DNA of 64,000 nt from Salinivibrio sp. ES.052 (GCF_900141775.1 NZ_FSRI01000001.1:1024251-1088250); one strand, 5' to 3'. Positions 27,995 through 38,412 are shown, counted from the stretch's first letter. Numbers and translations are program-made. The notes: generated by a model not told the origin, from the letters alone.

Positions 27995-29743
27995 TTAACT
28001 CAACCCAATAATATTACCTTCATCATCGAGGTCGAGGTTCATAAACGCCGGTTTTTCCGGTAGGCCGGGCATGGTCATCACGTTGCCGCATAAGGCATAG
28101 ACAAATCCGGCCCCCGCGCACAGTTTTAACTCGCGGATCGGTACATCAAAGCCTTTGGGAGCGCCTTTTATCGCGCCATCGGTTGAAATAGACAGCGGCG
28201 TTTTCGCCAAACAGACTGCCAAGCGGTCATACCCTTGCGCTTTAAATTGTTGCAGTTGCTGTTTCGCGGTTTCACTTAACGTCACGCTTCCCGCACCATA
28301 GCCGACTTCCGCAACCGCCATCAACTTTTCTTCCAAGCTTTGCTGGGCGTGATACAAGGGTGAGAATGATGCATTGGTTTCACATTGCGCGACCACTTGT
28401 TCCGCCAGTTCACGCGTACCCTCGCCACCTTGGGCAAAGCCTTCACTGATCGCTACCCGCACCTTGTTGGGCAGCGCCTCAATCATGGTCTTGAGTGTCG
28501 CAAGCTCAGCATCACTGTCTTGTGGAAAGCGATTAATGGCCACCACCGCCGGTACTCCATATTGGGTCACGTTATTGATATGCCATTTGAGGTTTTCAAA
28601 CCCGGCTATTAATGCCTCATTATCATCCGCAAAGAGTGCGTCGGGCATGGACTGGCCAGGCTGCAAATTGTAGTGACCCGAGTTGGCTTTTAAGCCACGT
28701 AATGTCGCCACAATCACCGCACAATCTGGCGCTTTACCAGATCCTTGCGCTTTAATGTTACAGGCTTTTTCAAACCCCATGTCCGAGCCAAAGCCACCTT
28801 CGGTGACGGTATAATCACCTAGCTTAAGCGCAATGTTATCGGCGATAATCGACGAATTGCCATGAGCAATATTGGCAAACGGGCCGGCGTGTATCAGTGT
28901 TGGCACGCCTTCTAGGGTTTGCATTAAGGTAGGTTCAATCGCTTCTTTCATACTGACCGCCATCGCGCCGGCCACTTGCAAATCTTCGGTGGTGATCGGC
29001 TCACCGGTATGGCTATAAGCCAACACAATACGGCCGATACGCTGACGCAGATCGCGAAGATCGCTCGCCAACGCCAAAATCGCCATCAACTCAGAGGCGG
29101 CCGAGATATCAAATCCGCCCTCACGCTCGTAACCGTTAATGGTTTTGCCTGGCTCGTTTTTCCCCACTGTCACCATGCGCAAGGCGCGATCGTTGTGATC
29201 CATTACCCGCTTCCACACCACGCGACTTGGATCAATTTTTAACGCTTTTAAGCCACTGCGTGCCTCGAAATCGTCATAGCCTCGACGTTGCTCGTGATAA
29301 ATTCGCGCATCAATGGCCGCAGCAGCCAAGTTGTGCGCCGCGGTCACCGCATGAATATCCCCTGTGAGATGGAGGTTTAGCTCCTCCATCGGAGCCACTT
29401 GCGAATAACCGCCACCGGCTGCGCCGCCTTTTACGCCAAATACGGGCCCCATCGAAGGCTGACGAATACACGCGGTGACAGAATGATTCAGCTTCGCCAA
29501 GCCTTGCGCCAGACCAATGGTGGTCACGGTTTTGCCTTCACCCAAGGGCGTGGGGGTAATGGCCGTGACCAGGACTAACTTTCCCGTTCGGTTGGAGGCA
29601 AGACGCTTTAAGCAATCGAGAGAGACTTTGGCTTTATAGCTACCTTGCGTTTTAAACTCTGAGTCAAGTAGGCTAGCTTGGTTGGCAATGGTGGAAATGG
29701 GGGCGAGTTTGGTGTTACGACAGATCTCGACATCAGGCAGCAT
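27995..29743 (-). CDS. fhs: Formate-tetrahydrofolate ligase
   Basis: A 582-residue enzyme that makes 10-formyltetrahydrofolate from formate, ATP and tetrahydrofolate. The ATP loop [11 protein letters not shown] is at 64-74. Further signatures are [33 protein letters not shown] and [18 protein letters not shown]. It is a soluble single-carbon enzyme found in some but not all Vibrionaceae. Length is slightly above the usual 555-560. Upstream is the terminator of a chemoreceptor gene and downstream its own terminator, so it is monocistronic. Confidence 0.96.
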   Translation of the reverse strand: MLPDVEICRNTKLAPISTIANQASLLDSEFKTQGSYKAKVSLDCLKRLASNRTGKLVLVTAITPTPLGEGKTVTTIGLAQGLAKLNHSVTACIRQPSMGPVFGVKGGAAGGGYSQVAPMEELNLHLTGDIHAVTAAHNLAAAAIDARIYHEQRRGYDDFEARSGLKALKIDPSRVVWKRVMDHNDRALRMVTVGKNEPGKTINGYEREGGFDISAASELMAILALASDLRDLRQRIGRIVLAYSHTGEPITTEDLQVAGAMAVSMKEAIEPTLMQTLEGVPTLIHAGPFANIAHGNSSIIADNIALKLGDYTVTEGGFGSDMGFEKACNIKAQGSGKAPDCAVIVATLRGLKANSGHYNLQPGQSMPDALFADDNEALIAGFENLKWHINNVTQYGVPAVVAINRFPQDSDAELATLKTMIEALPNKVRVAISEGFAQGGEGTRELAEQVVAQCETNASFSPLYHAQQSLEEKLMAVAEVGYGAGSVTLSETAKQQLQQFKAQGYDRLAVCLAKTPLSISTDGAIKGAPKGFDVPIRELKLCAGAGFVYALCGNVMTMPGLPEKPAFMNLDLDDEGNIIGLS

Positions 29744-29825
29744 GATACCCTCTCAATAGCGCACAATATGTTCAAAGCAAACGTTTGCGTAAGCATAATA
29801 CCGCTAAAGTGACCATTGTAAAGCG

Positions 29826-29852
29826 AAAGGACGCTTGCCGTAAGCGTCCTTT
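29826..29852 (-). terminator. Terminator of the Cache chemoreceptor gene
   Basis: AAAGGACGCTT-GCCGT-AAGCGTCCTTT is a perfect 11-bp stem followed on the minus strand by T-rich sequence, about 57 bases after the gene stop. Confidence 0.85.
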
Positions 29853-29908
29853 TAAGATTTTATCCTATCACGCGCCTACGCGTTCCTACGCACCCGCATG
29901 GGAGCGAA

Positions 29909-31582
29909 TTAAGCGACTTTAAATTGCCCGACCAAGGTATCGAGATCTTGGCCCAGCGTGCTGAGTTCCGTCGCCGCGTGTGACGACGCCTCACTGGCGT
30001 TTAGCAAGCTCGCCACAATGTCGCGTATTGATACCAGGTTACGATGAATATCTTCCGTGACCGTGGTTTGCTCTGACGCCGCGCTGGCAATTTGCGTAGT
30101 CATATCGTTCACTTGCGAGAACGCGGCACTGACTGAGGTGATCCGTTCGCCAATGTCCGCTGAAGTACTTGCCATGCTTTGGCATTCTTGATCGCTTTCG
30201 GCGATGGTTTTCACTGCACTATCCACATGTACGTGCAAGCCATCGAGCATGTCACGGATCTCATGGGTGCTGGTTTGAGTGCGACTGGCCAAGGTGCGCA
30301 CTTCATCGGCCACTACCGCAAATCCTCTACCTTGTTCACCCGCGCGTGCCGCTTCAATCGCTGCGTTCAGCGCCAGTAAATTGGTTTGCTCGGCAATCTC
30401 ACCAATCACCGACAGCACCGAGGTAATTTTATCCGACTGGGCTTTAAGTTGATCGACCTGGCTGCTCGACTCGCTCATCCGCGACACCAAACGCTCAACC
30501 GACGCGATAGATTCATGCACTTGGGTTTGCGCATCCTGTGCATCTTGGGTGGCAGACGTAGCCGCATCGGCAACCTGTGTGGTGTTTTGCGCCACTTCCT
30601 GCGCGGCGGAGCTCATTTCTGTTACCGCAGTGACCACTTGCTCGGTCTCGTTATTATGGGTTTGTAGCGTTTGCGCCACCGTTTCCATCTGTTGAGCCAT
30701 ATCACTGGCGGTGCTGTTCACTTGTGCCGTCGCCTGCGCCACCCGCTGAATGGTCTGCTGCAGTTTCTCAACAAAGCGATTAAAGGCATGACCGAGTTGA
30801 GCGATTTCATCATGGCCGTGTACGCTTAGACGCTGGGTTAAATCTCCCTCGCCACTGGCAATATCACTGAGCTTATCGAGCATATCTTTCACTGGCTCAC
30901 CAATGCGCTGAGCCAACCAGCTCACCAGCAATACCGTGATAATCACCGTGCCTAACCCGAGCAAGGTTAAATGTAAAATTTGTGCATCTAACGCTTTTTC
31001 GGCCTCAATACGGTAGGCAGTCACTTCTTGTGCGATGTCATCGGTATAAGCGCCGGTGCCCAACAGCCACTGACCGTTATTGATCATCACCGCATAACCA
31101 ATTTTTTCAATCAGTTGATCAGCACCCGGTTTATCAAACATAAAATTGAAAAAGCCATCGCCTCGCTGTGCGGCCTCAAGCAGGCCCTGAATGACCTTAT
31201 TGCCTTTCGGATCGGTAAAATCAATCAGGTTTTTTCCTTCAAGCGCAGGCTTTACAGGGTGAAACACATTGATCCCCTGTTTGTTGTAGATAAAAAAGTA
31301 ACCCGCCTCGCCAAACTGCACATCAGTGAGCGCCGTTTTCAGCGCCGCTAGACGTGCCTCACTGGTGCCGGGATTGATGCGTTTAACAATGTTCTCCGCC
31401 ACCTGAGTCACTTCTTTTAGTTGTTTTTTACGCTCGTTGACCAACTTCTCCCGAAACGTGGCAATGTTTTCTTCTATTAATGTCCGCTCGTTATGCGCCG
31501 TGACCGCACTCAAAATCAATATCGAGGCAATAAGCGGCACAATGGCAAGCAGCAGTATTTTTGTTTTAAACATCAGCTTCAT
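29909..31582 (-). CDS. Methyl-accepting chemotaxis protein with single Cache domain
   Basis: A 557-residue inner membrane chemoreceptor. Two membrane spans (about 7-27 and 200-220) flank a periplasmic sCache_2 domain. [29 protein letters not shown] and [12 protein letters not shown] are its typical strands. A HAMP domain (about 220-275) leads to the methyl-accepting coiled coil, with the conserved tip [36 protein letters not shown]. sCache receptors of this type sense small carboxylates such as lactate, pyruvate or acetate in other bacteria. The ligand here is unknown. It has its own promoter region and terminator. Confidence 0.93.
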   Translation of the reverse strand: MKLMFKTKILLLAIVPLIASILILSAVTAHNERTLIEENIATFREKLVNERKKQLKEVTQVAENIVKRINPGTSEARLAALKTALTDVQFGEAGYFFIYNKQGINVFHPVKPALEGKNLIDFTDPKGNKVIQGLLEAAQRGDGFFNFMFDKPGADQLIEKIGYAVMINNGQWLLGTGAYTDDIAQEVTAYRIEAEKALDAQILHLTLLGLGTVIITVLLVSWLAQRIGEPVKDMLDKLSDIASGEGDLTQRLSVHGHDEIAQLGHAFNRFVEKLQQTIQRVAQATAQVNSTASDMAQQMETVAQTLQTHNNETEQVVTAVTEMSSAAQEVAQNTTQVADAATSATQDAQDAQTQVHESIASVERLVSRMSESSSQVDQLKAQSDKITSVLSVIGEIAEQTNLLALNAAIEAARAGEQGRGFAVVADEVRTLASRTQTSTHEIRDMLDGLHVHVDSAVKTIAESDQECQSMASTSADIGERITSVSAAFSQVNDMTTQIASAASEQTTVTEDIHRNLVSIRDIVASLLNASEASSHAATELSTLGQDLDTLVGQFKVA

Positions 31583-31829
31583 TAGTATTTACCCTACCGA
31601 CTAACTTTGTAAGCAAATGCTACTACTTAACTAGACATTAAAAATATAAACCACTGTTTTCTTTGATCTAAACGCGACTTCGTCAACGAAGCTGTGACAT
31701 GGGTTGGAGTGTAATGTAAATGAAGGAATCTTTGTCATACCGTAGTGTGGATTTGGCTCGTTAACTCGCTTCTGTGTGGTTGCGAGCAACACGTCCCCAC
31801 CAAACCATTCTGCTATTTATCCCGTATTC

Positions 31830-31851
31830 TTAGGAGGTATTTAGGAGGTGG
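31830..31851 (+). repeat. Tandem duplicated Shine-Dalgarno sequence
   Basis: TTAGGAGGTAT and TTAGGAGGTGG lie head to tail before the ATG at 31854. The second has the usual spacing of about five bases; the first is one 11-base unit further upstream and could act as a standby site. Confidence 0.85.
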
Positions 31852-31853
31852 CT

Positions 31854-33188
31854 ATGAAAAATCGTAAAGTGCCGCATGGTAAATTCTCTCGGTTTAGTGC
31901 GTTGGCTTCCCTAGCGGGGCGGGTGGCGTCGAATGTGGCGTGGGAAGGCACGAAGCAGTTTGCGCAGGGTAACCGCCCGAGTCGCAAAGATTTGGTGATG
32001 TCGCCGGCTAATATTGCCCACGTGGCGGACAAACTGGCGGATTTACGTGGAGCGGCGATGAAGGTCGGTCAATTGTTGTCGATGGATGCGGGGGATTTGA
32101 TTCCGCCAGAGCTCAGCGAGCTTCTCGCCCGTTTGCGTAATAATGCTACTCCCATGCCACCGGCGCAGCTCAAAGCAGTGCTCAATGAAGAGCTGGGCGA
32201 CAATTGGCAGGCTGAGTTCACCCACTTTCGTTTTTCGCCCATCGCGTCAGCCTCGATAGGCCAAGTGCACGAGGCCTATACCGATGCCGGTGAAAAAGTA
32301 GCGGTAAAGGTGCAATACCCGCGCATCAAAGACAGCATTGATAGCGATGTGGATAATGTGATCACCCTACTGCGCTTAAGTGGCCTGATCCCCAAAGAAG
32401 CGAATTACCAAGCCTTACTCGATGAAGCCAAGCAACAACTGCATGATGAAGCCGATTACGGCAAAGAGGCACAAGCATTGACTCGGTTTGGCAACCATTT
32501 GAAAAATGCCAACGGTTTGGTGGTGCCAAGGGTTCACTCAGCCCTTACCTCTGATCGCATTCTCACCATGAGCCATATGGCGGGAGAGCCGATTGAGCGG
32601 CTTGATAAGGCCTCTGAGACCATTCGTCACCGTGTGATCAGTCGATTGTTCCAGTTACTGTTTGAAGAGGTTTTTGTATTCGGTGAAGTACAAACCGACC
32701 CCAACTTTGCCAATTATTTGTATCAGCCTGACACCGGGCGCGTCGTGTTGCTCGACTTTGGCGCCACCCGCCTGTATGCACCAACGTTTACCGATGGCTA
32801 TCGTAAGCTGTTTTTGGCGGCAATTGAAAAAGATAACGCGGGTATTGAGGCGGCACTGAGCCAAATTGGCTTTTTTGCCGAGCACATCTTGCCGGAGCAA
32901 AAGGCCAGTGTGCTGGAACTGGTGAACACGGCTTGTGAACCGATTGCGACGGATGCGCCATTTAACTTTGGCGACGCCGATTTGGCAACGCGTTTACGTA
33001 ACCGTGGGATGGCGCTGAGTATGGAACAAGGCTATTGGCACACACCGCCGGCGGATGCACTGTTTTTACATCGTAAAATTGCGGGGTTGTATTTGCTGGC
33101 GGCCAAGTTAAACGTCAGTTTTAATGTCCGCCAGTTGTTATTGCCCTATTTAATCCACTCGCATACGGATAATCCGGTCGAAGTATAA
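31854..33188 (+). CDS. ABC1/ADCK-type atypical kinase (AarF family)
   Basis: A 444-residue UbiB/COQ8-like protein. The KxGQ motif reads AAMKVGQLLSMD (about 65-76), the alanine-rich ATP loop PIASASIGQVHEA (about 126-138), the catalytic QTDPNFANYLY (about 279-289) and the metal site LLDFGA (about 299-304). COQ8-like members support quinone synthesis or lipid homeostasis through ATPase activity. The chromosomal ubiB is normally next to ubiE/ubiJ, which are absent here, so this is a paralogue. Two perfect copies of TTAGGAGGT stand before the ATG. Confidence 0.9.
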   Translation: MKNRKVPHGKFSRFSALASLAGRVASNVAWEGTKQFAQGNRPSRKDLVMSPANIAHVADKLADLRGAAMKVGQLLSMDAGDLIPPELSELLARLRNNATPMPPAQLKAVLNEELGDNWQAEFTHFRFSPIASASIGQVHEAYTDAGEKVAVKVQYPRIKDSIDSDVDNVITLLRLSGLIPKEANYQALLDEAKQQLHDEADYGKEAQALTRFGNHLKNANGLVVPRVHSALTSDRILTMSHMAGEPIERLDKASETIRHRVISRLFQLLFEEVFVFGEVQTDPNFANYLYQPDTGRVVLLDFGATRLYAPTFTDGYRKLFLAAIEKDNAGIEAALSQIGFFAEHILPEQKASVLELVNTACEPIATDAPFNFGDADLATRLRNRGMALSMEQGYWHTPPADALFLHRKIAGLYLLAAKLNVSFNVRQLLLPYLIHSHTDNPVEV

Positions 33189-33214
33189 ACAGCTACAGCG
33201 TGCTGCGCGTGGGA

Positions 33215-34156
33215 CTAAGGGCTATCGCGCAGCGCTTCACAATAGGCGACCAAATCTTCCGCGGCCCAGTGGCTCGCCACATTACGAGCGGTGAGAGCAG
33301 CATCAACCCGCCCTTCGCTGACCACCTCAAACCAATGGCTGAGCATAGCCGCAAAACCTTTGCTCGCTTGCATACCCGTCCAATCTGGCAAGGTAAGCCG
33401 TGTGGTGACGTTGTCTTGCATGCGCGCACCGCGGGTAAAACCATCAAAGAAATAGCACTCGTTACGATAAGCCGCCGCAATGGTTTCTTTGGTGACCCCA
33501 TACTGGCGGTTCATGCTGGCCTCAAACAAGCTATTGTCGCGGTGCCAACGCACATCTAAGCGGCCTAGCAAGCCTTCGCTAAATTGAGCAAACACGTCCA
33601 AATCATCAATATTGATGTCACCATGAACGTTTATACTGTCGAGTGGATGAATGAAATCATCAAAAATAAAACGACGCGGTGCATCGGGCAGCGCATGACG
33701 GTGTTTTTCCCAACGCAGCGATAAAAGGGGTGTGCCCAGTTCGTCTTCAGGGCGCTGGCCATTGAGATGGGTGTTGAGCAAAGGCAAATAACGCCGGTTA
33801 AAGCCTGCAAACAAGGGGGTTTGCTGTTGTTCTGCCAAGTTGAATAAGGCTTCAACCTCCGCGCCTGATGGGGCGACAGGTTTATCGACAAACACCGGCA
33901 CATCTGCTTGCAAGCAGGTACGAATCAAGGCCGCATGCGAGTCGGTGGCGCTGTGGATCATCACTCCATCCACCCCTAATGCTAAGCATTGTTGGATATC
34001 ACTTGCGGTCTCACTCACTCGGTATTGGGTGGCGAGCGTCGCCCGTTTCGCGCTATCACGGCTGCACAATACCCATTCGAGCCCAGGCCAATTGGCCATC
34101 AGTGGCAGGTAGGCTTTTTGTGCAATATCCCCCAACCCGATCGATGCGATCTTCAT
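33215..34156 (-). CDS. Gfo/Idh/MocA-family oxidoreductase (YceM/MviM type)
   Basis: A 313-residue NAD(P)-binding protein. The N-terminal Rossmann loop IGLGDIAQKAYLPLM (about 6-20) and the EKP-like motif as DKPVAP (about 94-99) are present, followed by GFNRRYLPLL. It aligns with E. coli YceM through its length. The physiological substrate of that protein is not known. It is convergent with the ABC1 kinase gene, with only 26 bases between stops, and divergent from the DUF3392 gene. Confidence 0.87.
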   Translation of the reverse strand: MKIASIGLGDIAQKAYLPLMANWPGLEWVLCSRDSAKRATLATQYRVSETASDIQQCLALGVDGVMIHSATDSHAALIRTCLQADVPVFVDKPVAPSGAEVEALFNLAEQQQTPLFAGFNRRYLPLLNTHLNGQRPEDELGTPLLSLRWEKHRHALPDAPRRFIFDDFIHPLDSINVHGDINIDDLDVFAQFSEGLLGRLDVRWHRDNSLFEASMNRQYGVTKETIAAAYRNECYFFDGFTRGARMQDNVTTRLTLPDWTGMQASKGFAAMLSHWFEVVSEGRVDAALTARNVASHWAAEDLVAYCEALRDSP

Positions 34157-34271
34157 GCCTTCTCCTTACATCGTGCGTTCCAGCTACCCAACCGGATGCG
34201 GCTTAAGTCAGCGCTGGAAGTCGCCAGCAGAAATCAGTAACCTAGCCGCATTCTACACAGTGTAAGTCGTT

Positions 34272-34604
34272 ATGAATATTTTAATCTCTTGGTTCTCTCA
34301 AGCCGGTGCCTGGTTAACGCCTTGGCTCAGTGATATTGCAGTGGCGATTGTCGCGTCACTGTTGGTGGTCTTTGGCAATGATATTAACCGCACTCTGCGC
34401 CGTTTATTGACTGGGCATCATTTTATCGTTCGCACCCTGGTGTTTGTAGCGATCAATGCCTTTGGTTACGGGGCTTTTATTATCACTGTCTCACCGTGGT
34501 TAGCCACGCAAATGCGCCGATGGCCGGATCATTGGTTGTTTGCAGGATTGGTCGCTACCTTTATGTTTATCGGGATGTGGGCACAGCGACAGCGACAGAT
34601 TTAG
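34272..34604 (+). CDS. DUF3392 family membrane protein
   Basis: A 110-residue protein with three hydrophobic spans (about 18-38, 52-75 and 85-105). The sequence between spans one and two, VVFGNDINRTLRRLLTGHHFIVRTLVFVAINAFGYG, is what I associate with DUF3392. The function is unknown. It lies 90 bp upstream of the cryptochrome gene on the same strand and may be co-transcribed with it. Confidence 0.75.
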   Translation: MNILISWFSQAGAWLTPWLSDIAVAIVASLLVVFGNDINRTLRRLLTGHHFIVRTLVFVAINAFGYGAFIITVSPWLATQMRRWPDHWLFAGLVATFMFIGMWAQRQRQI

Positions 34605-34693
34605 CCGATGACTGTTCAAGGCTTGAACAGCCATGCAGGTAAGGCAATCTGATACACGTATTGCTGCGTATTGGTGAGAAAAAGGAGATTTGT

Positions 34694-35971
34694 ATGCAAC
34701 GTGGATTAATGTGGTTTCGCCACGACCTTCGAATACATGATAACCCTGCGCTCGCCAATCTGGCTTCAAGCTGTGATGAACTGACCTGTGTGTTTGTGAT
34801 TGACCCGAACTGGTATCGCGCAGATCATTTTCAAAGTAAACATCTTGGCGGCCCGCGTGAAGCGTTTTTGTGGCAAAGCTTAACGGAGCTGCACCGCGCT
34901 TTAGATGCGATGGGGCAAACGCTGATCCTCCGTACGGGTAACCCGCTTGAAGTGGTGGCCGATCTGTGCATGGATCATGATTTTGATCTTATTGGCGTGA
35001 CCGATCATCCCGGCACACGAGAGCGCCATCAGGTAGATACCTTGGTCAGCCGATTTCCGCAGCGGGTAGTCGTCTCGGATGCCCACACCTTATTTACCCA
35101 GCATCAGTTGCCGTTTGATTTACCTGATATTCCACCTACATTTACCCAATTTCGCAAAGCGGTAGAAACAAAAGCTATTAAACCACGCTTACCACTCCCC
35201 ATTCCTGAGTCGCTCCCCTCTCCTATCGCGGGGATAAAAACCGAACCAGCCCCAGTGTCTGATCGCCGTATCGCACCTTACCAAGGTGGCGAGATTGCCG
35301 GCCGGGCCCAGCTTAACCATTACTTGTGGGACACGCACCGTATTCAACGCTATAAAGAAACCCGTAATGGCCTTGATGGTTGGGATTTTTCCTCGCGTTT
35401 ATCGGCGTGGCTGGCCAATGGCTGCTTATCCGTGCGCTGGGTCGCCGCAGAGCTTGATCGGTATGAACGTAACGTCGAGAAGAATGAGTCCACCTATTGG
35501 CTGTATTTCGAGCTGTTATGGCGCGAATACTTCCAATGGATGCTGTATCACTATGGCGCGCGCTTTTTCCATTTTAAAGGCATTGCCAACAAACGCCCGT
35601 TAACCACGTTTTATGCAGAGGCGTTTATGGCATGGCGAGAAGGCAGTACCGACTTTCCGATTGTCAATGCGGCGATGCGTCAGCTTAAACACACTGGATG
35701 GCTCTCTAATCGCAGCCGCCAATTGGTCGCTAGCTGCTTAATTCATGATCTCGGTGTAGATTGGCGTTATGGTGCGGCGTACTTTGAGCAGCAACTGATT
35801 GATTTTGATGTCGCCGCTAATTACGGCAATTGGCAATATTTGGCAGGTGTGGGTGCCGACCCGCGCGGCAGTCGCCGGTTTAATCTCGACAAGCAAGCAG
35901 TGCAATACGATCCCGATGGGGCATTTGTTGCTAAGTGGCTTTTGGCGCCCTCGGTTGGTAACCATCAATAA
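34694..35971 (+). CDS. Cryptochrome DASH
   Basis: A 425-residue photolyase-family flavoprotein. The N-terminal alpha/beta antenna domain begins RGLMWFRHDLRIHDNPAL. The C-terminal FAD domain includes YWLYFELLWREYFQWMLYHYG (about 278-298) and STDFPIVNAAMRQLKHTGWLSNRSRQLVASCLIHDLGVDWRYGA. The DASH-type tail is GVGADPRGSRRFNLDKQAVQYDPDGAFVAKW. Members repair pyrimidine dimers in single-stranded DNA or loops and bind MTHF. The ATG at 34694 has AAAAGGAG upstream; an earlier in-frame TTG at 34661 is rejected. Its 3' end overlaps the convergent hydrolase gene by 41 bases. Confidence 0.93.
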   Translation: MQRGLMWFRHDLRIHDNPALANLASSCDELTCVFVIDPNWYRADHFQSKHLGGPREAFLWQSLTELHRALDAMGQTLILRTGNPLEVVADLCMDHDFDLIGVTDHPGTRERHQVDTLVSRFPQRVVVSDAHTLFTQHQLPFDLPDIPPTFTQFRKAVETKAIKPRLPLPIPESLPSPIAGIKTEPAPVSDRRIAPYQGGEIAGRAQLNHYLWDTHRIQRYKETRNGLDGWDFSSRLSAWLANGCLSVRWVAAELDRYERNVEKNESTYWLYFELLWREYFQWMLYHYGARFFHFKGIANKRPLTTFYAEAFMAWREGSTDFPIVNAAMRQLKHTGWLSNRSRQLVASCLIHDLGVDWRYGAAYFEQQLIDFDVAANYGNWQYLAGVGADPRGSRRFNLDKQAVQYDPDGAFVAKWLLAPSVGNHQ

Positions 35972-36563
35972 GCGCAATCACTTTATCGCTCACTCGACGT
36001 GAAAACAGCAACGCGATGTGTGTCACCGGATACACATCGTGGCTGGTCATGCCTTCGATTTTGGTTTCATCGACTAACACGGTGCCATCACAGACCTCGT
36101 TTTTTAGCAACATAGCGGCGGGACCAAAAGGACAATCGCCAGCGACGCTATGCAAAGGCGGCAGGCCCTTCCAGGGGATGACCTTGTCAGGGATCAACAG
36201 GCCTTCACTACGTTGGAATAACCAGCCTCCCCAGCCTAAGTCACCAAAGAGTTGCGCGAGTTTTGCCCCCTGATGCGGCGTGCCTAAGGTGATTACCGCT
36301 TTTACATTGTCAGTCGGTTGTGCGCTAGCGGCTTTGCCCTCTAAATAACGACGAATGATAAGGCCTCCCATTGAATGGCCAATCAAAATTGTAGGCTCTT
36401 GGTTAATAAAGGCGTCTATTTTGGCGTTAATCTCGTCTAAATCTGGGTTCAGTGTGTTGTAGGAGACATTAAGTACTTGATGACCATGCTTTTCTAGGCG
36501 CTCACACAGCGGGATAAAAAACACGCCGTGCATATATAAGCCATGAAGTGTGACAATTTTCAT
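35931..36563 (-). CDS. Lipase-like alpha/beta hydrolase
   Basis: A 210-residue alpha/beta hydrolase. The nucleophile elbow is GHSMGG (about 63-68), preceded by the strand TILIG. HGLYMHG at the N-terminus forms the oxyanion region, and GTPHQGAKLAQLFGDL (about 93-108) is typical of lipase/PGAP1-like folds. The catalytic aspartate is probably in NEVCDGTVLVDETK, and a histidine lies near VYPVTHIAL. No signal peptide is seen, so it is cytoplasmic. Its last 41 bases overlap the cryptochrome gene on the other strand. Confidence 0.85.
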   Translation of the reverse strand: MKIVTLHGLYMHGVFFIPLCERLEKHGHQVLNVSYNTLNPDLDEINAKIDAFINQEPTILIGHSMGGLIIRRYLEGKAASAQPTDNVKAVITLGTPHQGAKLAQLFGDLGWGGWLFQRSEGLLIPDKVIPWKGLPPLHSVAGDCPFGPAAMLLKNEVCDGTVLVDETKIEGMTSHDVYPVTHIALLFSRRVSDKVIALIDGYQPRAPKAT

Positions 36564-36632
36564 CCCGCCTCCTAACGATCGTATTTTGCTAGCATATCAA
36601 CCTCTGCGGCATCGTGCCCAGAGCGAGTACAT

Positions 36633-36659
36633 AAAAACGCCCCACTAAACAGTGAGGCG
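36633..36659 (-). terminator. Terminator of the YjiH-like gene
   Basis: Minus-strand CGCCTCACT-GTTT-AGTGGGGCG pairs over nine bases with one U-G wobble and is followed by TTTTTAT. It lies 37 bases after the gene stop. Confidence 0.88.
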
Positions 36660-36695
36660 CGATGGGATCTCATTGCTCTTGATGCTGCGTGTCGC

Positions 36696-38066
36696 TTAGA
36701 AAATCAAATGGGCAATCCCGGCGATAACAGGGAGTGTCACGAGGGTACGCAAAATAAAAATCACGAACAGCTCCCATAATTTTACTGGGATTTTACTGCC
36801 GAGTAGCAAAGCACCCACTTCTGAGATGTAAATCAGCTGAGTGACCGACACGGTAGCAATCACAAAGCGCGTCATTTCACTGTCGATTTCTGCTGCGAGA
36901 ATGGCGGGAATGAACATATCCGCAAAGCCAATCACCATGGTCTCAGACGCTTTTACCGCATCTGGAATATGCAACAATTCCAGTAATGGTACAAACGGCG
37001 TACCTAAGATACTAAATACATCGGTGTATTCTGCCACCATCAGAGCAGCTGTCCCGATTGCCATCACCACCGGTAGCACACCAAGCACCATGTCGATTGC
37101 GTTTTGGACACCTTCTTTTAATACACTGTTCACCGAACGGATCTTTTCCACTCGACTAAGCGCGCAGTGCAACCCATAACTCAGGGTTGTGTGCCCCTCA
37201 GGTAACGCTTCATCGTTGCTTTCACGCACAGAGTTATCAATTAGTGCATCTTTTTTCCAACACAATGGCGGTAGACGTGGCACGACGATCGCGGCGGCAA
37301 TACCCGCCAAACATACTGTGAGATAGAACCAGGTAAACATGTGCATCAAGTCAACTTGTGCTATCACGACCAAACTAAAGCTGATCGATACCGCCGAGAA
37401 AGTGGTACCGACCACGGCCGCTTCGCGCTGGGTGTAGAAACCTTGCTCATATTGTTTGCTGGTCATCAAAATACCGACACTGCCATCCCCTAACCAAGAA
37501 GCGGCGCAATCTACCGCTGAACGACCCGGCAAACCGAATAACGGACGCATAACTTTGGTTAAAATTGCCCCCAGTAACTCGAGCAGACCAAAACTAGTAA
37601 GAAGCGGCAAGAGTAAACCCGCAAAAATGAAGACGGACAATAACGTTGGTAATAGTTCATTGAGTACAAATGCGCCCGTGGTCTCACCCATGATCACAGG
37701 AGAGCCGATGCCGTAAAATGCCATTGCCACGAAAACAGCACCAAAGACGCGTGTGACTAGCCAAATAGGAGAGATATTAAATAGGCCATTAAGGAAGCCA
37801 TGACGGGTGATAACGGCAGGTTTGGTCAGGGTAACCAACACTGAAACAACGGCACTCAGTACCACTAAGGCAGTGACGACCGCGGTTGCACTATTACCTA
37901 ACAAGTCCAAGACGCTGCTGGCCATCACTGCGATAGGGATGGTCACACTATCACCAAAGCTAATCGGCGTCATGAAGAGTAACAATCCCAACAGTGATGG
38001 AATCGCGAACATCAGAATATTTCTCGTCGAAGGTGACTTCTTGGAGAGAGTGTCAGTTTTTTGCAT
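36696..38066 (-). CDS. YjiH-family membrane protein with nucleoside-recognition domains
   Basis: A 456-residue inner membrane protein with about ten to eleven hydrophobic spans and two Gate/nucleoside-recognition regions. These are LGDGSVGILMTSKQYEQGFYTQREAAVVGTTFSAVSISFSLVV near 200 and KASETMVIGFADMFIPAILA near 375. The E. coli homologue YjiH is uncharacterised. I chose the ATG at 38066 (MQKTDTLSKK) with AGGA upstream; an in-frame start at 38114 would add a tail not expected in the family. A perfect palindrome at 38182-38195 may control it. Confidence 0.82.
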   Translation of the reverse strand: MQKTDTLSKKSPSTRNILMFAIPSLLGLLLFMTPISFGDSVTIPIAVMASSVLDLLGNSATAVVTALVVLSAVVSVLVTLTKPAVITRHGFLNGLFNISPIWLVTRVFGAVFVAMAFYGIGSPVIMGETTGAFVLNELLPTLLSVFIFAGLLLPLLTSFGLLELLGAILTKVMRPLFGLPGRSAVDCAASWLGDGSVGILMTSKQYEQGFYTQREAAVVGTTFSAVSISFSLVVIAQVDLMHMFTWFYLTVCLAGIAAAIVVPRLPPLCWKKDALIDNSVRESNDEALPEGHTTLSYGLHCALSRVEKIRSVNSVLKEGVQNAIDMVLGVLPVVMAIGTAALMVAEYTDVFSILGTPFVPLLELLHIPDAVKASETMVIGFADMFIPAILAAEIDSEMTRFVIATVSVTQLIYISEVGALLLGSKIPVKLWELFVIFILRTLVTLPVIAGIAHLIF

Positions 38067-38412
38067 ACGTCTGAATCCTGAATTTTTATTTAACTCACAG
38101 CGATAATTAACCACTTTGTCGATTAATTATTCACTTACTGTGACTAATTGGCACGCAGATTATCGAATCATACTCGTAATGTAAATAATTATTTAGTCAT
38201 AAATACTGAATAAATACATCATAAAAGTAGATTAACCATGCCTTCCACTTGTTTCATAGTTCAACAAACCATCTTTTGTGAAAAGTTTGTTACACCATTT
38301 TATTGACCAAGATCAGATTCTGTTACTCACTTGTAGGGAATGAGGTGGGTCAGCTCACAGAATAAGCTCAAAAAAATAAACAGGTCTCACTCACTGTCGT
38401 GGGGAATACCGA
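38067..38412. other. Non-coding AT-rich gap
   Basis: 346 bases between the YjiH-like start and the stop of an unknown gene. Apart from an A/T-only palindrome at 38182-38195, which looks like an operator, I see no gene or RNA here. Confidence 0.5.
38182..38195. promoter_or_regulatory. Perfect 14-bp palindrome, ArgR-box-like
   Basis: TAAATAATTATTTA is self-complementary and about 115 bases upstream of the YjiH-like start. It differs from the ArgR box core TGAAT-N4-ATTCA at one base in each half. A TGAATAAAT follows about 12 bases later. Assignment to ArgR is a guess. Confidence 0.35.
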
